Below are positions 49,615 to 60,140 of a stretch of 64,000 bases of DNA, piece by piece (the stretch's first letter is position 1; each line of letters begins with the position of its first letter). The DNA is from Ditylenchus dipsaci (lineage: Eukaryota; Nematoda; Chromadorea; Rhabditida; Anguinidae). The stretch covers positions 587,360-651,359 of the forward strand of contig SADC01001293.1 in NCBI GenBank assembly GCA_004194705.1, in the 5' to 3' direction. Position numbers and translations under genes: made by a program. The notes below the pieces were generated by a model. That model was not told the origin of the DNA. It did no database searches and saw only the letters and a list, made by a program, of their open reading frames with translations.

Positions 49615-49912
49615 TAGGTGATTTCTTGCAGTAAAATAATGAAATACTGCAAATCAATTATTATATTATTATTTATTATTATTTTTTACTACAGTTAATT
49701 AAAATTTTGCACAAAATCATGAGATCCCGCATTAAATTAATGAAATTATGCCGCGAATTTGTTATTTTTGTAATAAGTTTCAGTTTTTATACCCCTTCAA
49801 GTAGATATTTTATGCAGAATATGTAAATCTGAGTAGTGAACATAGTTCTTGCACTAATTTGCACTCTTTCACAGTGGTTTGCTCTGTTTTTCTTATACTC
49901 AGCTACCTTTCA
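49615..49912. repeat. Near-identical half copy of the 42715 element
   Basis: From AGTTGTAGGTGATTTCTTGC to TTATACTCAGCTACCTTTC it tracks 42715-42982 with only scattered differences, then breaks off abruptly at 49912. Confidence 0.75.
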
Positions 49913-49919
49913 AATTTTT

Positions 49920-50005
49920 CGAACACCAATTTTCGGCGTAAAAACCGCCATAAAGATCAGAAATCAGCGTGCGGTTTTTATGCCAAAATTGGTGTTCGAA
50001 AAGTA
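49920..50005. repeat. Short palindrome
   Basis: TTCGAACACCAATTTTCGGC mirrors GCCAAAATTGGTGTTCGAA, with ACCGC inside the loop. Confidence 0.6.
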
Positions 50006-50556
50006 CTGATTTAAAAAAAGACACTTTTTACGCCAAAATTTATTACAGACTATGGAGTTTTTGGTTTTTGTCAGAAAAAGCAGCTCATTCTGCGCCGAAT
50101 AAGTTTTTTAACGAGTGTACATCATCATATTTGACTAAGTATAAATCCTTATAAGAAATGTACTGGTTTTCCTGAGTACCAAACTTCGGGAGGCCACAGC
50201 TCGTCGAATAAGTGAGAAGAGCTACAAGATAAGGCAAAATTCAGCACAAAAGTTAAGCAAAAGTCACCCAGAAATTACAGGAGAAGAGGTAAAACCAGCT
50301 GTTTTCCTGGTATTGGAATTTGAAGGATGCTTGGTCTGGCATATTACTGGCCGATTTTCTGAAGAAAATTGAGAGTGCAGTATATCAAAATTCTCAGCGT
50401 GAAAAAGGCAACAGAAATAACGCAATAAAAATAACGTCCTATACATAGAAATGATCAGCGGAAAAACTGCACCAGAATACACGCATATACCGGTGGGGCG
50501 TTCTCGTGTTAATTACTTTCAGTCATATCAAAAATTTGAAATTTTGATGTTGGTAC
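50006..50556. other. Spacer, nothing recognised
   Basis: No supported gene; short ORFs on both strands only. Confidence 0.4.
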
Positions 50557-52240
50557 CCATTTGGGCAGGTACCAGATCACGGCCCCTCAAAATTTGAATT
50601 TTGTTGTATTAGAGAAAATTGGCGCCAAACAAAAAATTATCGAAAATAGTAGATTTTGAGGCGTTTTTGTTTCACTCCTCAGACATAGTTTTTACATTTC
50701 TGGTTTATCCATGCTTATAGTCAAAAGATTCTTCACATTAAGGGCTTTCGAATGAGCCATCACTTGCCCGAAAAACTTGCAAAATTTCGAAGCCACAATT
50801 GATTTATGTGAATATTTCAAGAAATTTTATTGACATAGTTGACTCGACTGAAATCCTAGCAATATTTCTTGTCAAATTTTCCTGAAACGCAACTGGAGGC
50901 TCAATAGAGGAGTAAATTTGCTACATTTTGGTACCAAGGAAGTATGCAAAAAATGCAAATTTAGGGTGTCCAATGCAAAAGTTAGATGAAAAACGCAAAA
51001 ACCCCTACTTTTATTCGGGAAAATGCCAATTGTTTCACTCTTGTGGTCTGAGATTTCTGAAAAATGACTTCTAAGGACTTTTTATAGTTTTTCGTGAGAC
51101 TTTATTTGTCCCGCTATCTTTTAGTGCATAAATCTTCGGAACAATGCGAATTTGCGAGTTTTTTATGCGAGACAAAGATTTCTGTTTTAGGTCTAGCAAT
51201 GGTCAAGACTCGAAAAATGCAAAAAGATGCTAAAGAACAGCCGATAATCGGGAAATTCCAAGGTCTGGCACACAAGCGATGGTCTGAGAAGTCAATGATG
51301 AAGTCAATGAGGATTGCCGATCTGTTACGAGGATGCAACTATTGCCGATTGAACCTTCTAACTGCATTCCGCCGTCTCTTCATCTTATCCAGGGACTTTG
51401 CCAAAACGTTATCGAAGAAATTGAGAAAGAAGTTCCTTCAAGGATCAAACAATTTGAAGCCGTATACAAGGAGCTCAAAGTAGACAAGAAAGCTTGGCAT
51501 CAACGCTTTACAGGTAATGAGAAATCATTTAGGTTATGTTCTACTCCTCAAAATTAGGCAACCACACTCGGAAGCTTCTTACTGGAGACGGACGCAAAAA
51601 ATAACAGATGTTATTTTTGACTATCCTTCGTGTACTGGCTACAGGACGCTACTAACTCTTCTGGGCAAAATGCAAGCTATGGCAAAAGGATCTTTCCTCT
51701 CGAGTGCTGAAATCGCAAAATTCAAAATGTGGTCCGAAGAATACTTTGAAACAATGATGGTACGACTTTCAGATTTGTTTTTGACATGATTTATCTAGGT
51801 AGCAAATATATTAGACATGCTTTCCGCAAATGCGAGTCACTCCAAAGTGCCACATCCTTTGCCAACACGTCAGTGAATTCATGGATAAGCATCGTTTCTG
51901 GGGGCTTCTGTCTGAGCAGTCAATAGAAGCCTTGCACTGCAAAGTTAATGGATGAAAGAAGGCTCTCCTGCATGCGTGAAAGGATGAAGACACTCAAGAA
52001 AATATTGGAAGACTCTTTTGTGAGAAATATTTTGTTTGATGTGAAAGTTTTTGATTTGTGATTGTTCAGGTTTTCAATAAATTTGTCTAAATTCCAGCAA
52101 AGTACCTAAAATCAAAAATTGTTTGAAAACGCAGAAAAAGTTTTTTTTGAAATTCGTGGCGTTTTGTTTATTTTTAACTGCTAAGGATTGCAGTTTTTGA
52201 GGGGCCGTGAGATGGTCCGCCTACCCGCCTTGAGGCTTAC
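50557..52240 (+). mobile_element. TIR-bounded element with transposon-type ORF
   Basis: The left end contains GATCACGGCCCCTCAAAA (about 50574-50591). The right end holds its inverse, TTTTTGAGGGGCCGTGAGAT (about 52193-52212), followed by CGCCTACCCGCC, which mirrors GGGCAGGTACC at the left. The exact ends and TSD could not be fixed. It encloses a spliced, frameshifted ORF at 51191-52061. Confidence 0.6.
51191..52061 (+). pseudogene. Transposon-encoded protein, SEQxxExxH type
   Basis: Coding blocks: 51191-51318 (MVKTRKMQKDAKEQPIIGKF); a shifted continuation to 51512 with SNCIPPSLHLIQGLCQNVI; then donor GTAATG and acceptor AAATTAG at 51556; then 51557-51756 (NHTRKLLTGDGRK, frame repaired by one A in the run at 51596-51601, on to FDYPSCTGYRTLL); then about 51826-52061 (HILCQHVSEFMDKH, FWGLLSEQSIEALH, ERRLSCMRERMKTLKK). 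The PPxLHxxxG and FxxxSEQxxExxH motifs recall proteins carried by repetitive DNA elements in nematodes and cnidarians; that is from memory and the superfamily is uncertain. Frame breaks mean it is decayed or carries sequencing errors. Confidence 0.5.
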
Positions 52241-52245
52241 TGGTC

Positions 52246-52960
52246 TTAAAAAATTATTTTGTGATTGTTGATCAAGAAAAAATAATGTCTTTTACCACCA
52301 TGATGGAACCTGAAACCTGAAAAATTTGGAAAGACATAAGGAGAATACTGATGCTGTCATTTCTCGCTTTGGCCTTAGGTATCTTCTCTCTTTTGTTCCT
52401 TTTTTTCAGCCCTCAGTTTAAAGCTTTTTTCAGCCCTTGGTTTGAGAATAATGTTTGAGTTCGTTCTAACGTACGCTGGCATATTCTGCGCCTAAGCACC
52501 ACAAGACAAAAAAGTGGGCTACTGTAGTGTAGAGATGATTTAGAGTCCTGCTCCCCGTAAAAACCTTTGAAAAAATGATAATGAAAATTATTGCCCTCAG
52601 GATACAATTAGAGGATATATTTACCGCTGCCCGGTGCTCTGGGGCAGTTTTATTACAAATTTTTATTTAAAAGTCATTACGAAAAGTCACCGAGATTTAA
52701 AATCCCAAAAAACAATTCATTCCACAAAAAAATATTTGTATATATAAAAAGGCCACATGATCCACCAGCTTCCACGACGCATGTGAAAATTCCATGTACA
52801 AGCCATGTGCACCATGTGACTGGTTTATCAACAGCTTGTTAGTCATTTTTTTTATGTGAAGTCTCTAAATTAACCTTACTCTTTCCTAAGATACTTTTAC
52901 TGCTTTTTGTTTTCAACCACCAATTTTTTGATTTTTTGTAGTGGTTTTCAGGGCACTTGT
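52246..52960. other. Spacer, nothing recognised
   Basis: No supported coding. The GGTGCTCTGGGGCAG phrase near 52635 was not matched to any repeat here. Confidence 0.4.
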
Positions 52961-52964
52961 TTAC

Positions 52965-54480
52965 TTGGGAGGTGATTGATTGCAAAAAGCGCTTTTTCGG
53001 TCAACTATAGGTAGTGTTTAGACGTCTTCTAAGTAATCTTTATACAATAAAAAACGATAAAAACTTGTTTCCAACAATTTCCGCACTAAAAAAATGGGTT
53101 TTCAAAATAATTTTGTTTACCATAAGTTAACCAATTGCCTCGGTCCACCAAGCTTAATAAACCGAAAAAAGGTGCCTGTACATCCTTAAAAATACCAAAA
53201 ATAAGTATTTGAACATAGTTTTGTTAGCTGAGGCCTACCGCATAAAGAAAATCTAGAATGCATTTTGTTTTTTCGCCTTACCAACCGATCCCCCTGCGCC
53301 CCCGGAGAGGGCGCAGGGGGCTTGGTTGGTTAGAGATGCGCGCACTCACTTACCTTAGACATGATTCCGACCAATAGTCGCTACAGTCGAGTCCCGCTAA
53401 CCCGGCACCCCAAAAAGTTCGTTCCCGCCTTGGGTCCGACACTTTTTTTAACCCAATTTTCGAAGTATTTTTTCAATTGTGTTTTTACAGTCTGATAGCA
53501 AATATCGTGAGGATTCTGATTTTGCCGATCGTTTTCAAAAACCTAATATTTTGGCTGTAAGGCCTCAACACAATGAGGAGTCTGTTTGCGGATGCTAAAT
53601 CAGATTTGTCGCACGAAATGGCCATAACTTTTTTTTCAATTTTTTTAAAATTATTCTGTTATTACCATTTTGTAGCTAAGATTCAGGGCTACCATATGAG
53701 CATTTAATAAAGTAGATGTCTTTTGAAAAATTGAGATAAAAATGAAAGACTCCGCCCGAGACTCCTGACTAGAATTTGAGTCAGGAGTCTTGGGCGGAGT
53801 CTTTCATTTTATCTCGATTTTTCAAAAGACATCTACTTTATGAAATGCTCATATGTAGCCCTGAATCTGAGCTACAAAATGTTAATAACAGAATAATTTT
53901 TGAAAAATTGAAAAAAAAGTTATGGCCATTTCGTGCGACAAATCTGATTTAGCATCCGCAAACAGACTCCTCATTGTGTTTGAGGCCTAAAAGACCAAAA
54001 CCCCGCTAACCCGGCACCCTTTTAAAAATATGGTGCCGGGTTAGCGGTTTTGTCTTTTAGAGCCAAAAATATAGGTTTTTTGAAAAACGATCGGCAAAAT
54101 CGGAATCCTGACGATATTTGCTATCAGACTGTAAAAACACAATTGAAAAAATACTTCGAAAATTGGGTTAAAAAAGTGTCGGACCCAAGGCGGAACGAAC
54201 TTTTTGGGGTGCAGGGTAGCGGGACTCGACTGTATCTTAAAAGGCATATAGAGACTCTTTTTGCCAAGTTCCAGTAGATACCTTTGTGCACGATTTTTTC
54301 ACCTTGGGACCAAGGCAATTGATCAATCTTTAGTAACCAATTTTTTTTAAACCCTATCTTTTAGTACGGAAATTGTTTAAAAACAACCTTTTTTTATCGT
54401 TCGTATTGTATGAAAGTTACTTATAAGGCGTTCAAACCCTATTCACAGTTGACCGAAAAGGGGGCCTCCAACTAAACAAG
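52965..54480. repeat. Family A copy with inserted MITE
   Basis: Diverged family A copy: CCGCATAAAGAAAATCTAG, the GC core CCCCCTGCGCCCCCGGAGAG, ACTTACCTTAGACATGATTC and CTTGGGACCAAGG. It is interrupted at 53382-54234. The outer parts resume as GGCATATAGAGACTCTTTTT. Confidence 0.65.
53382..54234. repeat. TACAGTCGA-family MITE, cipher CCGCTAACCCGGCACC
   Basis: Flanked by TA. The ends are CAGTCGAGTCCCGCTAACCC and the mirror GCGGGACTCGACTG, followed by AAAAGTTCGTTCCCGCCTTG and GGTCCGACAC. The cipher CCCGCTAACCCGGCACCC recurs inside near 54001, and a GCCGGGTTAGCGG inverse near 54033. The centre is a palindrome with GTAGC in the stem. Confidence 0.8.
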
Positions 54481-54484
54481 TTCC

Positions 54485-55170
54485 GTTAGAAGTAGATTTA
54501 CACAGTCATTTTTTACAATAATTTTTATGCAAGATTTGACGCAGTTTTCTGTGTCAAAATGTTTCGTCTTAAAAATTTGAGAATTCAAAAAATTAAATAA
54601 GCCACGCTTGACCAAATCAGAGAATCACGAATCAAACAATTCAAGCAACTTTTTCTACTTCATTCGGTCGGCCAAGTTTTATTTAGTTAAAAATTTAAAG
54701 CTAATTTTTTTTTAGTTAAAATTTTTGTCGAAATAATCCCACTTTTCAGATCTTCATTTTTTTCGATATATCGAATGAGGCATAGTATCTTTCATTACGT
54801 AGAAATGTTTAATTTCGTGCTTCATACGGTCCTAATATCCTTGATGTTACAAAAAAATCTCGGAAAAATCAGTGGGGGGACCCAGGCAAAAAAACATCCC
54901 GCTTGTACAATAGGGCCAAAACTCCGTTCGAAATGTAATCGACTGCGTGCAACCCTAAAACATTTAGTGTTATCATTATTGTTTACAACTAAATTTTGCT
55001 CACATGTTCTAGCACTGAAAATCAGCTGCTTGAAATCATCAATCTTTAAAAAAATTAGTGTAAAATATTCTGCGTGTATATTGAAATCATATAATTTTTT
55101 AAAGTGACAACTATATATTATATTATTAAGCTAATTTTTGTTTATTCAGAAAAAAAACTTCAAAAATTTT
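54485..55170. other. Spacer, nothing recognised
   Basis: AT-rich. The 110-codon ORF at 54775-55107 has no signal or family support. A 3' acceptor-like TTTATTCAG at 55141-55149 may serve the next gene. Confidence 0.4.
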
Positions 55171-55182
55171 ATTGTGTTTACT

Positions 55183-55309
55183 ATGCTGTCCGTTATTTTT
55201 ATATTTAACCTTTGTATTTGTTCTATTGCTGATGAAAACAGCTATTTTTTTTCTGGTAAAAACTTTACAAGGCATAAAAGTCATTCTGGATGATTTTGAA
55301 ATTTTTCAA
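55183..55309 (+). CDS. First exon of a small secreted protein (paralogue of 62884)
   Basis: ATG 55183 opens a signal peptide (MLSVIFIFNLCICSIADE). After removing one T from the run at 55245-55252, the frame runs to FFLVKTLQGIKVILDDFE and IFQ, immediately before a GTAAAT donor. The segment FxVKxLxxIKxxLxxxxxFQ|GTAAAT matches the first exon of the gene at 62884 in spacing, sequence pattern and splice phase. The second exon was not found with confidence; one candidate begins at 55351 (TIEHSGNNKHSD, stop after 15 codons). Function unknown. Confidence 0.4.
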
Positions 55310-55399
55310 GTAAATAATTTTTTATTTTTTTCAAAACGAAATATAACAGACGATAGAGCATTCAGGGAATAATAAGCACAGCGATTTGCAAAATTAAAA

Positions 55400-55998
55400 G
55401 TATTAAAAAAATTTGCGACGGACCAACCTAATTTTGTCAATAGTTTTCAATTTTTTTATCAGCATTCAAAATTTTTCAAAAATTTCGAATTTTGAGCCTA
55501 ACGTAGATTGACATTGCCAGATTGGACGAGCTAGACAATTTTGGTTTGCTTTCGAGCTTTCTCTTGCAAATACATAAATCCATATTTAAAATGCATACAA
55601 AAATTTTTGGAAAACATTATTGACAAATTGGCGTGGTGTCTCACAAATTCAAATTCGGCAAATTGCTGTACAGTTTCATGATCCTTCAAAAAGAGATTCA
55701 GTGCTAAAAGATAAAAATTAAATATTTTTTCAAAATCCGCCTAAAAAGGATCTTTTTAGCAAATTTTCTGCCAGTTCTTTAGTCCCCCATACTCGGATTT
55801 TTTGATAAGTGACCCAAAATCATCTCCGGATCTCATTTTTTCAGCACAACAAGATGCAAGAAGCATATCTTAACAGTTTCTGAATAAAAAATTCACATTT
55901 TGTCGAAAATTTTGCCACACATACCTTGGGTTAGATTGTCTTTTGTTATTTTTTGGACAAATTTTAGCGTTTTTAAACAAAAATATAGGTGAAAATCA
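55400..55998. other. Spacer, nothing recognised
   Basis: AT-rich without supported coding. It could include an unrecognised second exon of the gene at 55183. Confidence 0.35.
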
Positions 55999-56406
55999 TA
56001 CAGTAGACTTTCGATTTAAGACACCCCAAAAAGTTCATTCCCCCCTAGGGTCCGACACTTTTTTAGCCTGATTTTCGAAATTTTTTCCAGTTTTGTTTTG
56101 ACAGTCTGGTTGCAAATATCGCACGGATTCGATTTCGCAGATGATTTTTTTAAAATCATGCACTTTCATCATTAAAAAAGCAAAACCTCGATTTAAGGAC
56201 CGGCTTTTTCAAAAATCCCTGTCCTTAAATCGAGTTTTCGCTTTTTTAATGATGAAAGTGCATGATTTTAAAAAAATGATCGGCAAAATCGGAATTCTTG
56301 CGATATTTGCAACTAGACTGTCAAAACGAAACTGGTAAAAAATTTCGAAAATCGGGCTAAAAAGTGTCGGACCCTTGGGGTGTCCTTAAATCGAGAGTCG
56401 ACTGCA
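55999..56406. repeat. TACAGTAGA-family MITE, cipher CGATTTAAGACACC
   Basis: The left end is TACAGTAGACTTTCGATTTA and the right end is TAAATCGAGAGTCGACTG, with CA instead of TA after it. Internal GTTCATTCCCCCCTAGGG and TCCGACAC match 18412 and 53382. The cipher CTCGATTTAAGGACCGG recurs mid-element near 56188. Confidence 0.75.
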
Positions 56407-56409
56407 GAT

Positions 56410-57420
56410 TGTGAACAGATTTCACTTCTGGGCCTAGCGCATAAAGAAAATCTGGTATGCATATTTTTTTTGCATCCAGAGTTTCTTTTCGAGTGATTTG
56501 TGTCTCAGGTATGTGTGTGTGTGCGCATCTCCAACCCAAGCCCCCAAGCCCCCTGCGCCTCCGAAGGTGTTGATAGAGATTCTTTCAAGCGTCTTGCGAG
56601 CACAGACTTGACTGCCCTACAACCGGATACACATTATGACCGGATACAACAACCGGATACAATTACGACCGGATACACTTTCTCATTTGATTTTGTAAAA
56701 AATCAAAAATATCGAAAAAAAAGTTTTGTAAATGAATATTGGACATCTAATTTATTTAAAAAAACCACAAATTATCAACCATACAATAAATCAATAAATT
56801 TAAAATAGTTCAAACAATGGGATATTAGCGGGGTTCAAGCTTCATCCATTTCAATTGCATTTTCGTTTAATTCAGCCACATCCACATGGCAATTTTAGTC
56901 CTGTAAAAAATTTGGACACTAGTAGAGAATACCCCCCCCCCCAACGATTTTAACCTTTTTTACTTATGTAAAAAATACCCAAATTTATGTCCCAGACCCC
57001 AGAAAAAGTGTGTAAACTATTTATTAGTCACAACTTCCGTACGCTGGCCTATCCCCAAGCCTAAGGGCTAAGCCTAAACTTTTTGTTTGCAAGGGTAGTT
57101 TACACATTTTTTAAAGGTCGGATTCTTGGGGGGAGGGGGGGGGGGGTGTATTCGCTACTAGCGCCGAAATTTGTTTTTTAAATTTAGATTTTTAGTCATT
57201 TTCAAAAAAATTTAAAAGTGTATCCGGTCGTTGTATTCGGTTATAATGTGTATCCGTTCGTAGGTATACCCCCAGACTTACCTTAGACATGATTCCGAGC
57301 AAGACTCTTGACCAAAATGCATTTAAGAGTATCTTTTTGCCCAGCAGTAGCGAGAAAAATGTGGTAAATTACCCGAAAGTGATCCTAAAATACCCTAAAA
57401 AGATCATCTACCACCAAATG
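56410..57420. repeat. Family A copy split by another MITE
   Basis: Family strings: GCGCATAAAGAAAATCTGG, TTTCGAGTGATTTGTGTCTC, CCCCTGCGCCTCCGAAGG, then after the insert CTTACCTTAGACATGATTCC and GAGCAAGACTCTTGACC. Confidence 0.65.
56618..57262. repeat. MITE of ACCGGATACA words
   Basis: The ends are TACAACCGGATACACATTAT and the mirror ATAATGTGTATCCGTTCGTA. The word GACCGGATACA repeats near the left end and TATCCGGTCGT near the right. It has paired C-rich (56936-56945) and G-rich (57120-57150) runs and is inserted in family A. Confidence 0.65.
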
Positions 57421-57589
57421 GCGGGTGTTAATTTTTTTTAATTCAATTTTTTTCATTGAGAAAGTGTTCAGATATGCTTCTTGCATCGTATTGTGTGGAA
57501 AAAATGAGTGTCGGAGGTAATTTTGGTTCACTTTTCAAAAAATCCAAGTATGGGGGGGCAAGAAGTACCAATTTTCTGAAACGCTGCAC

Positions 57590-58180
57590 TTTTTTGGGCT
57601 AGCGAAGATTTGGCAAAAACGATATTTGCCAAGCTTAATTGACAAGGGGGACCCTGACTGTGACCTGGGGTTTTTCGATAATTTTTTTATGCGCGTATTC
57701 TTGTAGAGCGTGCCTGAATCTTATGAGAATTTGGCTCTCCACCTCTGAAAGACAAAAAAATTTATGAATGACCCATGGCACATGGATCAGCCACAAAAAG
57801 CATGAATGGGTATCGAGGTGTTTTTTAGAACTTTGAGTGACCCTTGTACCACGTTTTGTGGACCTTCAGAGCTGAGTAGTCGGATTTCTCAGAAACTTGG
57901 GCACGCTCTACAAGCATACGCAGAAAAAAATTCATCGTAGTTTTCTCAGGTCACAGTCAGGGTCCCTCCCTTGTGAGCTATGAGGACATGAGTAGCCTTA
58001 TTACCTAGTTTAAAAGCGCCTGAGAGCATTTTTTCCAACGTTTCACTTGCCAAGCCGTGCTTAGCATTTGTTAACTAGTTTTTTAGCAACAAATATCGGC
58101 TTTCCGAAATCGTTTTGTCATGTTTCTTTTTGCCAAATCTCGTTTTCTCTCCTAGCCCTTTATTGTGTCACCCTGTATTA
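57590..58180. repeat. Inverted repeat ending CACCCTGTA
   Basis: The arms pair GGACCCTGACTGTGACCTG with CAGGTCACAGTCAGGGTCC, and GTAGAGCGTGCC with GGCACGCTCTAC in part. The right end is GTGTCACCCTGTATTA. Likely a CAGGGTG-family element; the left end is not exact. Confidence 0.5.
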
Positions 58181-58490
58181 TTTGATAAATTGATGTGGAA
58201 ACCTTTAAATTGCCAAGAGTCATGGGACATTTTAATGATTTGATTTAAAAAATTAAGGATGAAATAATTGCTTTCAATGTAAATGATGTTAGTCCTTTAA
58301 TTTACCTAAAATCAAATATAGCAAAGTTTTTCCTTACCCTGTTCAAATACAAGAAACGCAAAACACAAACCAGAAGCAAGAAGAAATAAAAAGAAAAAAT
58401 GTTATCATCACTGCAAATTTTCGGAACTCCCTACCCTATAATATTAAACAAATTTTAAACTCGGCAGTTTTGTCCAAAGGATTTGTAACT

Positions 58491-58974
58491 TGATGACAAG
58501 TTGTTTCAAACCAAAGACAATAGCAAAACACAGAGCTTACATGAACAGCTTTGTGAATGCAGTATTTGCGCAAAAGCTTATTGACCTGGAAAAAGTGGTG
58601 TTTAAAAAAACTAGACACAAGCAAATCAAACTACATACACAATTGGAACTTTAAAATGCTCTGATTTGGATGGCATTTTGACATTATTTAAAAAAGCTAG
58701 AGCAAAACATCTCTCATGCGCAGCCGACAAGGATTACAAAATTACTACTACCATGTCAGCACTTGAAAGGATATTAAATAGCAGAGATATATTCAAAGAT
58801 GAGATTGATTTGGGAAAAGTTAAAAAAATAAAATTAATGTTGAATATCGACAGTTTGATATTTGCAGATAGTGAGAGTAAATCTGAATTACCAAATGAAT
58901 CGCCAAAACTTTTAATCGCTATTGGTATTTGTGAAAAACGAATGGAATTTTTTCAGCTTTTGAACAACAATTAA
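58491..58974 (+). CDS. Unassigned ORF with one frame break
   Basis: The first block at 58491-58650 reads MTSCFKPKTIAKHRAYMNSF and VNAVFAQKLIDLEKVVF. A one-base shift near 58648 leads into the second block to TAA 58972-58974: DLDGILTLFKKARAKHLSC, MSALERILNSRDIFKDEIDL, ESPKLLIAIGICEKRMEFF. More fragments of similar character lie upstream (58240-58490, NFRNSLPYNIKQILNSAVL). Coding-like composition but no family recognised. It may be an old mobile-element or host gene. Confidence 0.35.
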
Positions 58975-59128
58975 AATGTTTTAATAAAGTTTTAGGAAAA
59001 AAATTAAAGGTGGCTCAATTTCCTGAAAACTGTCCATATAAAGGCAGAAAAGGGCATAATTTTAAAACATGAACTGCAAAAAAGATAAAAGCTGGTTGTC
59101 TTCATTGGGGTTCTGGCAAAAATATACA

Positions 59129-59309
59129 ATAAAACTCCGATAGACGGACACCCCTCATAACCCGACACTTTAAAAAAAATTGGGTTGGACGACAGAGGAA
59201 TTCAACAAACTTCATCCCTGATAGCCCGACACCCAATAAGCCGACACCCCCAATAACCCGACACTTTAGTCCGGTCCTCAAGGGTGTCGGGTTATCGGAG
59301 TTCGACTTA
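59129..59309. repeat. Small MITE, cipher ATAACCCGACACC
   Basis: The left end is ATAAAACTCCGATAGACGGA and the right end is CCGGTTATCGGAGTTCGACTTAT-like (59287-59309). The cipher ATAACCCGACAC repeats three times inside with TAGTCCGGTCCTCAAGGG. Related in design to 24085 and 35671. Confidence 0.65.
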
Positions 59310-59394
59310 TCGCTTTTATACAGAAGATCGGCGGCCTTCATTTGATAATTGTAACATTTTCTACCAGATAAGGTTACTTCCAATGTTTGTCTAT

Positions 59395-59530
59395 AGTGTA
59401 TCGTAAAACCCCCTCAAGCGCCCATTCGGTGGCGCAAGACGCTTGAAAATTCAGGATGTTAAGAGTTTAGGATTTGAGATCACTTACCTTAGGCGTGATT
59501 CCGAGAAGTAATCTTAATCAAAAAGTCATA
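59395..59530. repeat. Family A fragment
   Basis: AACCCCCTCAAGCGCC, GGTGGCGCAAGACGCTTG and CACTTACCTTAGGCGTGATT mark the central part of family A. Confidence 0.5.
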
Positions 59531-59574
59531 TAGAACAAATTCACCTGAAGGGAGATGTATATGTTAGAAAGCAA

Positions 59575-59850
59575 GTAGATTTGTTTGTGAGTGGGAGTAT
59601 CGAGGGAGGGTAGAAGTGCCAGGATATTAAGAAGTGCCAGGATATTAAGTGCCAGGATATTAGAAGTGCCAGGATATTAAGGGCGGGGGCCAGGAGAGTT
59701 GGTGGGGACCTGGATGTTTAGTAAGTGTGCCAGGAGAGTTAGTAGCAGTATCTGGAAAGTAGGTGAGGGTACCTGAAGAGTAAAGTAGGGGTACTGGAGA
59801 GTGGATATCAGCACCCGGAGATAGGTAAGGTTACCTTGAGAATGAATGGG
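59575..59850 (+). repeat. Minisatellite, GTGCCAGGATATTAAGAA
   Basis: Four clean units near 59615-59690, then decayed units of the AGTAGGTGAGGGTACCTG type. Confidence 0.7.
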
Positions 59851-60140
59851 TGTTACACAGAGTTTTCAGATTTGTAAGAGGCATGTTTGTGGACGATGGT
59901 TTGGCGTGTTCCATAAATAATATCTCTATATAGTAATATGGAGGTGTCCGTAACGCTCTTTTGCTGTTTTGCTTTTAAATGCCCTTTTTAAAGTACTAAT
60001 TCTATTAATGTATTGTTATGGTGTGAATTAGTGAATCTCTTCTATCGAATGACTATAGGGTTCTAAATAAAAAATTGAGCGAAACAGGGTCAACACGCGT
60101 GCACAAGCTTTCTGCCCCATAAAGCTGAAAGTTGTTTGGA
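59851..60140. other. Spacer, nothing recognised
   Basis: No ORF or repeat recognised. Confidence 0.4.

Noticed and set aside
54775..55107. 110-residue plus ORF with many cysteines
   Set aside because: No signal peptide, splice context or family similarity; composition matches random AT-rich sequence.
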